This document shows, in pieces, positions 5,890-11,106 of a stretch of 11,106 bases of DNA. Position 1 is the stretch's first letter; each line of letters begins with the position of its first letter. The stretch lies in NCBI GenBank assembly GCA_902783925.1, contig CACZSV010000121.1, positions 1 through 11,106 on the forward strand. The letters run 5' to 3'. A program made the position numbers and the translations under genes. Source of the DNA: an uncultured Coriobacteriaceae bacterium. Lineage in GTDB: Bacteria > Actinomycetota > Coriobacteriia > Coriobacteriales > QAMH01. Under the pieces are notes generated by a model that was given only the letters and a program-made list of their open reading frames with translations, had not been told where the DNA came from and searched no databases.

Positions 5890-6894
5890 TTACGCCATCA
5901 TGAACTTTGCAAGGTCGATAACGCGCTGCGAATAGCCCATCTCGTTGTCGTACCAAGAGATGCACTTCACAAAGTCGCCCTCGCCTGTCAGCACCCTCGT
6001 CAGCTTGCTATCGAAAATCGATGAATGGCGATTGCCGATGATGTCGCAGCTCACAATCGGGTCGACGCAGTACTCGAGAATACCCTTCAGGGGACCTTCT
6101 GCTGCCTCTTTCATAGCAGCGTTGATTTCTTCGGCAGTAACCGAAGTGTTGAGCTCGGCAGTGAGGTCGACCATCGAGCCGGTCGGTGTGGGGACTCGCG
6201 TGGCAAAGCCATCGAGCTTGCCGTTGAGATCGGGAAGGACGAGCCCGACGGCTTTTGCAGCACCCGTGGAAGTTGGGATCATCGAGAGTGCCGCAGCGCG
6301 CGAACGGCGGAAATCCTTATGATGCACATCGAGCACCTTCTGGTCGTTCGTATACGCGTGAATCGTGTTCATGAGACCGCGCTTGATGCCGAACTTGTCG
6401 TTAAGCACCTTTGCAAACGGCGCCAGGCAGTTGGTGGTGCACGACGCATTGGAAACGACGTTCATCGTGTCTTTGTCGTAGATGTCCTGGTTCACGCCCA
6501 TGACGATGGTGGCATCGACGTTCGTACCCGGGGCGGTGATGACGACCTTCTTGGCGCCCTGGTCGATATGCTGCTGAGCGCTGGGGCCATCCTTGATGCG
6601 TCCGGTGGATTCGATGACGACATCCGCGCCGACCGAGCCCCAATCGAGCTCAGCGGTGTCGCGCGTTTGGAATGCCTTTACACGATGGCCATCGGCGATA
6701 ATCGCGCCGTCTTCGGCATAGCATTCGTCAAAAACGCGTCCCTGGCAGGAATCGTATTTCACAAGATATGCGGCACAATCAAGATCGCTGGGATTGTTTA
6801 TGGCAACAACCTCGACATCCGGATCCTGCTCGGCGATTCGGAACACCAACCGACCGATGCGACCAAAGCCATTGATACCGATTTTGATAGACAT
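5890..6894 (-). CDS. gapA: Glyceraldehyde-3-phosphate dehydrogenase, type I
   Basis: Catalyses the reversible oxidative phosphorylation of glyceraldehyde 3-phosphate in glycolysis. The 334-residue protein is full length. It has the dinucleotide loop INGFGRIGR (7-15), the active-site SNASCTTNC with nucleophile C152, the catalytic base H179, and the phosphate-binding regions PTSTGAAKA and RVPTPTGSMVDLT. The C-terminal signature WYDNEMGYSQRV is also present. Both classic NAD-specificity positions are unusual: N34 stands where NAD enzymes carry Asp, and V190-H191 replace Leu-Pro before HKD. The ATG at 6892-6894 is preceded by an AGGAAGGA motif about 12 nt upstream. A promoter-like -10 box lies upstream and a strong terminator downstream, so it is probably monocistronic, although weak read-through from proB is possible. 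Confidence 0.97.
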   Translation of the reverse strand: MSIKIGINGFGRIGRLVFRIAEQDPDVEVVAINNPSDLDCAAYLVKYDSCQGRVFDECYAEDGAIIADGHRVKAFQTRDTAELDWGSVGADVVIESTGRIKDGPSAQQHIDQGAKKVVITAPGTNVDATIVMGVNQDIYDKDTMNVVSNASCTTNCLAPFAKVLNDKFGIKRGLMNTIHAYTNDQKVLDVHHKDFRRSRAAALSMIPTSTGAAKAVGLVLPDLNGKLDGFATRVPTPTGSMVDLTAELNTSVTAEEINAAMKEAAEGPLKGILEYCVDPIVSCDIIGNRHSSIFDSKLTRVLTGEGDFVKCISWYDNEMGYSQRVIDLAKFMMA

Positions 6895-6903
6895 TGTTAA
6901 AGC

Positions 6904-6919
6904 ACGTCCTTCCTGACGT
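6904..6919 (-). promoter_or_regulatory. Small hairpin holding the gapA ribosome binding site
   Basis: ACGTC, a 6-nt AGGAAG loop and GACGT form a 5-bp stem in the mRNA leader. The Shine-Dalgarno AGGAAGGA lies in the loop and the first stem bases. As DNA it is a 16-bp interrupted palindrome just downstream of the predicted start site, so an operator is an alternative reading. The stem is short. Confidence 0.3.
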
Positions 6920-6935
6920 AAAACATGACACGTTC

Positions 6936-6941
6936 AGTATA
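6936..6941 (-). promoter_or_regulatory. gapA -10 box
   Basis: TATACT on the minus strand (five of six consensus bases) lies 42 bp upstream of the gapA start codon, in the 99-bp proB-gapA gap. No convincing -35 hexamer is present at 16-18 bp. Transcription would start near 6929. Confidence 0.45.
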
Positions 6942-6993
6942 ACTGGGTAGGCCGCTGAGATGGTAATTCGTTCGGCAGACGGGAAGCTTGTTC

Positions 6994-8067
6994 TTAGAAA
7001 ATCACGAGTTCATCGCGGTGGATGAACGTGCGTCCGCCATGTTTTCCCATCGTCGTGGCAAGTTCTTCAAACGAGTATCCTGCAAGGCCACGCCCAATCA
7101 GGCGCCCCTGAGGGTCGACCAAATCGACTGGGTCGCCAGCTGCAAACGTCCCCTCGCAATCCTTGATGCCAACGGGTAGAAGCGAGCTTCCGCGTTCGAG
7201 CAGTGCCGTGCACGCCCCATCGTCGCAGGTTATGCGCCCCTTTACCTTGCCGCCCAGGGCAATCCACGACTTGCGCGCCGCCATGCCATTTGTCGTCGCA
7301 TCAAAAAACGTCGTTCCCACCTGCTCGCCATGCACGGCGTCGCTTACCGCATGCTTACGATGGCCTTCGCATATGACCATGGGAATACCCGCCGCCATGA
7401 GCACACGGGCCGCGGCGATCTTGGTGAGCATGCCACCAGATCCGCTCCTACTGCCAACGCCGCCTGCAGATGCCTCGATTTCCTCGCTCACCTTGCTAAC
7501 AGTATTCAGCAATTCTGCATCCTCGTTTTTCCGAGGGTCTGCCGTGTAGAGCCCATCGATATCGCTCAGCAAGACAACAAGGTCCGCGTGGATGGATGTC
7601 GCAACCATGGCTGCCAGAGAATCGTTATCGCCAAAGCGTATCTCATCGACTGCCACCGTGTCGTTTTCGTTGATGATGGGCACGACGCCGAGTTCGAGCA
7701 GGCGTTCGATCGTATCGCGAGCGTGCAGATACGAGCCCCGCTCGCCCGTCGTTGCGCGCGTCATGAGAATCTGGCCCACCGTCACGCCAAAGCAGGCGAA
7801 CGTGTCCGTGTACTGACGAATAAGCCCCACCTGTCCAATGGAAGCAGCGGCCTGCAAGGTGGGCATATCGCTCGGGCGCGGTCCCCCTCCAAGCCCGAGT
7901 ACTTCGAGGCCAAGCGCAATGGAACCGGAGGTCACGATGATGGGCTGAATGCCTTCGCTCTGCATGAGCTCGGCACATTCGCTTGCAAGGTGTCCCACAA
8001 ACACTGCGTCGACCTTTCCGTCCTTGACAAGCGTCGAAGAGCCGATCTTGATTACCACGCGTTTCAT
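6994..8067 (-). CDS. proB: Glutamate 5-kinase with PUA domain
   Basis: ProB phosphorylates glutamate to gamma-glutamyl phosphate, the first and usually proline-inhibited step of proline synthesis, in the cytoplasm. The 357-residue protein has the amino-acid-kinase domain with VVIKIGSSTLV (4-14), VTSGSIALG (45-53), INENDTVAVDEIRFGDND (132-149) and SDIDGLYTADPRKN (168-181). GSGGMLTKIAAA (209-220) follows, and a PUA domain spans about 268-345, as in full-length enzymes. The ATG at 8065-8067 overlaps the obgE stop as ATGA; an in-frame start at 8115 would lie inside obgE and add 16 unrelated residues. Its usual partner proA does not follow: the next gene is gapA, 99 bp away with its own promoter-like site. 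Confidence 0.96.
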   Translation of the reverse strand: MKRVVIKIGSSTLVKDGKVDAVFVGHLASECAELMQSEGIQPIIVTSGSIALGLEVLGLGGGPRPSDMPTLQAAASIGQVGLIRQYTDTFACFGVTVGQILMTRATTGERGSYLHARDTIERLLELGVVPIINENDTVAVDEIRFGDNDSLAAMVATSIHADLVVLLSDIDGLYTADPRKNEDAELLNTVSKVSEEIEASAGGVGSRSGSGGMLTKIAAARVLMAAGIPMVICEGHRKHAVSDAVHGEQVGTTFFDATTNGMAARKSWIALGGKVKGRITCDDGACTALLERGSSLLPVGIKDCEGTFAAGDPVDLVDPQGRLIGRGLAGYSFEELATTMGKHGGRTFIHRDELVIF

Positions 8068-9479
8068 TGCTGCTCCTCGCGGTCGATGATGCTGTCGAAT
8101 TCCTCGTCGCCCCAATCATAGGGTTCGTATTCGAACGCAATGTCCATGATGCGAATTTCGTCACCGGGCTTGGCGCCACTCGACGCAAGCTCACGCTCCA
8201 CGCCGGCACGCTCCAGACGTCGCTGCAAAAAAGCGACGGCTTCCTCGTTTTCCCACTCGGTCTGGATGACCATGCGCTCAACGCCTTTGCCGCGCACGCG
8301 CCATGCATGAGCCTCTTCGCGTTCGACCTCGATCCTGCGGTCGCGCTCGAGACGCTTATGCTCCCACACCTGGTTGTATTCGGGCACATATTCCTCTGCG
8401 GCCTGTTCGCGAAGAGCCGCCACACGCGTTGCGACTGCAGCAATAAGGGAATCGAGCCCCGCGCGCGTCACAGCGCTTACGGCAAAAAACGGAATAGGGT
8501 CTCGGTCGTCAATTCCCTCGTCGAGCAAACGCTCGGAGAGCTCCTCAGATTCCTCGCGCACGTGCGCCTTCAAACGCGCAAGCGCATCTTCGGTTCCTGG
8601 AACATCTGCCTTGTTTGCAACGACGATAACCGGGCGCTGCGCCAAATCCGCCGCATACAATGCGAGCTCTCGCTTGATGATTTCGTAATCCTCGACCGGA
8701 TCGCGCGCTTCGAAGCCACCGGTCAAATCCACAACATGCAAAATGAGCGCCGTTCGCTCGACATGGCGCAGAAACTCGTGCCCCAGCCCCTTGCCTTGAG
8801 CGGCACCTTCGATAAGACCGGGGACATCTGCCACCGTGAAGCTCAAATCTCCGCTTCGCACCATGCCCAAATTGGGTGTGAGCGTGGTGAACGGATAATC
8901 GGCGATTTTTGGACGCGCCGCGGACATGCATGCGATAAGCGAGCTTTTGCCAACAGACGGCATGCCAACGAGAGCGGCATCCGCCATGAGCTTCATCTCA
9001 AGCTCGATCCAAAACGGATCCGTCGGCTCACCAAGCTCGGAAAACGCCGGAGCTCGACGCGTCGGCGTCACAAAGTGAATATTCCCGCGGCCGCCTCGAC
9101 CGCCCTTGGCAACAATGACGCGCTCGCCATTATGGGTTAGATCTGCGATTTCCTCGCAAGGCTGCATATTATCGTCCAGCAAGCGAACGACCGTTCCCAC
9201 CGGCACACGCAAGATGAGATCTTCGCCATTGGCGCCATGCATGCGCTTGCCCTGGCCATGCGTGCCCTTCGCCGCCTTGAAATGATGCTTGTAGCGATAA
9301 TCGATGAGCGTTGCAACGGTGGAATCCGCGACGAGCACGACATCGCCGCCGCGCCCCCCATCGCCGCCATCTGGCCCACCCTTGGGCACATGCGCTTCGC
9401 GCCTAAACGAGGTGCACCCCGCGCCACCATTGCCGGATTTCACCTGAATATGAACTTGATCGGTAAACGTTGCAGCCAT
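8064..9479 (-). CDS. obgE: Obg-family GTPase (ribosome assembly)
   Basis: Obg is an essential GTPase that binds the large ribosomal subunit during assembly and links growth to the stringent response. The 471-residue protein has three parts. The glycine-rich Obg fold is at about 4-163 (SGNGGAGCTSFRRE; PKGGPDGGDGGRGG at 32-45). The G domain has G1 GMPSVGKS at 172-179, the switch DYPFTTLTPNLG, G3 DVPG at 218-221 and G4 NKAD at 289-292. A C-terminal OCT domain follows at about 380-450, ending in an acidic tail. Serine replaces the common asparagine in G1, as in some actinobacterial Obg proteins. It is followed directly by proB with a 4-bp overlap. The usual rplU-rpmA pair does not precede it; a glutamate-cysteine ligase does. 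Confidence 0.96.
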   Translation of the reverse strand: MAATFTDQVHIQVKSGNGGAGCTSFRREAHVPKGGPDGGDGGRGGDVVLVADSTVATLIDYRYKHHFKAAKGTHGQGKRMHGANGEDLILRVPVGTVVRLLDDNMQPCEEIADLTHNGERVIVAKGGRGGRGNIHFVTPTRRAPAFSELGEPTDPFWIELEMKLMADAALVGMPSVGKSSLIACMSAARPKIADYPFTTLTPNLGMVRSGDLSFTVADVPGLIEGAAQGKGLGHEFLRHVERTALILHVVDLTGGFEARDPVEDYEIIKRELALYAADLAQRPVIVVANKADVPGTEDALARLKAHVREESEELSERLLDEGIDDRDPIPFFAVSAVTRAGLDSLIAAVATRVAALREQAAEEYVPEYNQVWEHKRLERDRRIEVEREEAHAWRVRGKGVERMVIQTEWENEEAVAFLQRRLERAGVERELASSGAKPGDEIRIMDIAFEYEPYDWGDEEFDSIIDREEQQ

Positions 9480-9716
9480 GAATTCCCGCTTTCTCGTTAA
9501 GAGCGCGTCCTATTATACCGATGCTTCTGGAGACGACGCTTGCGAGTTCGCAGCGGACAAGCGGGCTGCAAAGCGTCAGATCGCCGCCAAAAGCCAAGGC
9601 CCGAGCCATGAGCAGCGAGCCCACATGCTTCATGGTGATCTCGATTATTGCGCCACTGTCGAGCTCGATGGCGTTAGCATAGACATCGCACGCGGCGGCG
9701 TCCCTAAAACTCAACG
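9480..9716 (-). other. gshA-obgE spacer with coding-like composition
   Basis: No recognised gene fits in these 237 bp. One minus-strand frame starts at TTG 9712-9714, only 2 bp after the gshA stop, and stays open into obgE until 9403 (103 codons). Its first 60 or so codons favour G or C at the third position like the neighbouring genes. The product matches no family I know, lacks a clear ribosome binding site and would overlap obgE by 77 bp. It may be a decayed gene or a chance frame. Confidence 0.25.
9512..9517 (-). promoter_or_regulatory. obgE -10 box
   Basis: A perfect TATAAT on the minus strand, within the octamer GGTATAAT also present at the metG promoter, lies 33 bp upstream of the obgE start codon. 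No good -35 box is seen, and there is no TGn extension here (the bases are CGG). It implies that obgE-proB can be transcribed independently of the gshA-like gene. Confidence 0.5.
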
Positions 9717-10952
9717 CTACAACCCCTTAAAATCCTTCAACGCTTCAAGATACTCGGCCTCTGCGCCGAGACCATCAGGTGCGAATTGGAAGAATAGGTT
9801 GAGCCACGACTCAACACTGCGCCCATATACAACCGCATCCATCTCGTCGGCAATGATAGCGTCGATTACCTGCTCGACGTCGTCTTCGCTGATAGGCCAT
9901 TTTCCATCTGCACTCACGCCAAGTGCATGTTCCAGCAGCTCAAGATTCATCGGGGCGTAGAACAGCCCCTTGAGCAAAGCAGTGTATCCAAGCGCAACAT
10001 CAAACGGAACGGCATCGCACTGGCGAATCTCGACATAGCGCTTGAGACGGACGTCGGGCCACACCATGCTCATCAGGTGCTCGACATCCGCAGTACTCAT
10101 GGGCACATCTGCATACGCCTCGCGGCCAACCTGCGTGCCAGTCGAATGCTCATCGGGGCGCGTGATAAAGATGGGCGGCGTATCGAGCAGCCAGTCTGCA
10201 TATGCGGCAAAGCCAAAGCCCTCGCCGAAAAGCCCGGGGATAACGCGGCAGCGGGCGGGATCGACTTCGCGCCAGATTTTCATGCGGCGCAGCGGAGTAG
10301 CGTTCGGTTCACCTTCGAACACGGGCACATTATCGAGCAGATAGGAGAAAATCGGCCCGATCGCCGTCGAGATGCGAAGCTTGCGCACCGCATCCGCCTC
10401 GTCTGCAAAGTCGAGAGAGACCTGCAAAGAAGCCGATGTCCTCATCATGCGCTCCGCATGCATGCCCGGCAGCTTGGCAAAGTACTCGTCCATAAAATGA
10501 TAGCGAGGCTTAGGGATGAGCGGCAAGTCGAGCGCGCGGCTCTTGGGGTCATACCCATAGGGCACAAGCTCGTAATCGCGTGGTTTGAGAATCTGCCTCA
10601 TGCGAAACGCGAAGTTCTCGTATTCGCGTTCGACCTCAGCTATGCCGAGCAAAGGCGAAATACTGAGCTCGATTTGCCCCGCAGGCTCGATGGTAATAGC
10701 GGCCGCTGGACGAGAACACGCCATGATGTCGCCTTCGGCAGTTCTCGAGACATTTGGATAGAACTCGCTGAGCGCCTCGAGAATATCGCGTATGCCAAGA
10801 CGTCCATGTTTTTCGTCGTAGCTGACGCGGTCGCCGTCTTCGTCGAGAACGAATTGCTCGATCTCCACGCCGACTCGGCCCAAATCGCCACCCTTGCAGC
10901 CCTTTTCGAGGTAGTCGACGATAATCTGACGATTATCGAATGTGTCACTCAT
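9717..10952 (-). CDS. gshA: Glutamate-cysteine ligase, GCS2 family (plant/proteobacterial-like)
   Basis: Predicted to join glutamate and cysteine using ATP, forming gamma-glutamylcysteine, the precursor of glutathione. The 411-residue protein shows GVEIEQFVL (28-36, acidic metal/ATP site), IEPAGQIELS (88-97), PKPRYHFMDEYF (148-159), MRTSASLQVSLDF (170-182) and VRLKRYVEIRQCDAVP (301-316). These are equivalents of the signatures of plant-type ligases, though it is somewhat shorter than the usual 440-460. The ATG at 10950-10952 has GGAG seven nt upstream; the in-frame start at 10988 lacks this and adds 12 residues with no family match. No glutathione synthetase gene is nearby. A related ATP-grasp-independent carboxylate-amine ligase with another amino acid is possible, so substrate confidence is lower than family confidence. 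Confidence 0.85.
   Translation of the reverse strand: MSDTFDNRQIIVDYLEKGCKGGDLGRVGVEIEQFVLDEDGDRVSYDEKHGRLGIRDILEALSEFYPNVSRTAEGDIMACSRPAAAITIEPAGQIELSISPLLGIAEVEREYENFAFRMRQILKPRDYELVPYGYDPKSRALDLPLIPKPRYHFMDEYFAKLPGMHAERMMRTSASLQVSLDFADEADAVRKLRISTAIGPIFSYLLDNVPVFEGEPNATPLRRMKIWREVDPARCRVIPGLFGEGFGFAAYADWLLDTPPIFITRPDEHSTGTQVGREAYADVPMSTADVEHLMSMVWPDVRLKRYVEIRQCDAVPFDVALGYTALLKGLFYAPMNLELLEHALGVSADGKWPISEDDVEQVIDAIIADEMDAVVYGRSVESWLNLFFQFAPDGLGAEAEYLEALKDFKGL
10926..10941. repeat. 16-bp exact repeat, copy B
   Basis: Identical to 4236-4251, with the same palindromic core CGATTATCG. Here it falls in codons 4-9 of the gshA-like gene and encodes FDNRQ, in the same phase as in the 50-codon small ORF upstream of metG. 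Confidence 0.6.
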
Positions 10953-11008
10953 GACGTTGCTCCAATACGGTCGATGTTTCAAATGCAATGGTAGCGCAAG
11001 TGCGAGCC

Positions 11009-11036
11009 GTCAGTTAGCTTCGCGCAAACTAACGAC
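11009..11036 (-). other. Imperfect hairpin upstream of gshA
   Basis: GTTAG and CTAAC arms, extended by GTC/GAC with a one-base bulge and by an inner TT/AA pair, surround a GCGCG loop. It lies 57-84 bp upstream of the gshA start codon. No T-run follows on either strand, so it is not a classic terminator. It may be an operator or leader structure; no clear promoter is visible around it. From 11037 to the window edge I see no supported feature. Confidence 0.25.
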
Positions 11037-11106
11037 TCAAATCGCGACACGTGCAGAATCAGCCCATCCTATCCTCATAACGCCTTTTTCAACATGGGCG
11101 TGAAAA

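Noticed and set aside
5657..5965. 102-codon minus-strand frame across the gapA end and the GC palindrome
   Set aside because: It overlaps gapA and the terminator and is rich in Arg/Ser/Ala, produced by the repeat; typical of falsely called genes in palindromic DNA.
6025..6900. Long plus-strand frames opposite gapA, and similar ones opposite obgE (8067-9140), gshA (9927-10994) and the flavoprotein/tatD region (829-1659)
   Set aside because: All mirror confident minus-strand genes, have no family features, and arise from the same codon bias.
11037..11105. Open minus-strand frame entering from the window edge (22 codons)
   Set aside because: Too short to judge; it contains several codons that are uncommon in the neighbouring genes (AGG, ATA, GGA), and no family can be recognised.

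Overview
All convincing genes in this 11.1 kb window lie on the minus strand, so transcription runs from the high coordinates to the low ones. In that order they are gshA-like, obgE, proB, gapA, rsmI, a non-coding stretch with a probable small RNA, then metG, tatD, an iron-sulfur flavoprotein-like gene and rsmA. There are no rRNA or tRNA genes, CRISPR arrays, transposases or phage genes. Coding DNA looks moderately GC-rich, with G/C favoured at third codon positions, and this bias creates long false open frames on the plus strand. The gene content, the Actinobacteria-like TatD and Obg proteins, the probable leaderless rsmI mRNA and an anaerobe-type flavoprotein suggest an anaerobic actinobacterium, perhaps Coriobacteriia. 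That placement is an inference, not proof.

Layout. (1) 9717-10952: a GCS2-family glutamate-cysteine ligase, followed by a 237-bp spacer with coding-like composition. (2) 6994-9479: obgE and proB, overlapping by 4 bp, so ribosome assembly and the first step of proline synthesis share a transcript. (3) 5890-6894: gapA, with its own promoter-like -10 box and a clear intrinsic terminator. (4) 5670-5820: a GC-rich nested palindrome bounded by a perfect 14-bp inverted repeat. (5) 4769-5608: rsmI, whose promoter-like boxes point to a nearly leaderless mRNA. (6) 4111-4768: 658 bp without a large gene. It holds a promoter, a probable small RNA and a hairpin (4559-4734), further RNA-like inverted repeats, two candidate small ORFs and the metG promoter. 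(7) 22-4110: a tight operon metG-tatD-flavoprotein-rsmA whose genes overlap by 1, 4 and 4 bp, which implies translational coupling.

Functionally most of the window is translation and RNA housekeeping: methionyl-tRNA synthetase, two 16S rRNA methyltransferases (RsmA and RsmI) and the ribosome-assembly GTPase Obg. Glycolysis (GapA), proline synthesis (ProB) and thiol synthesis (GshA) are interspersed. The most unusual content is in the gaps. The probable small RNA upstream of metG carries a sequence matching the anti-Shine-Dalgarno end of 16S rRNA. It is followed by a possible RNA switch and a 50-codon ORF with a good ribosome binding site. GapA also departs from the usual residues at both NAD-specificity positions.
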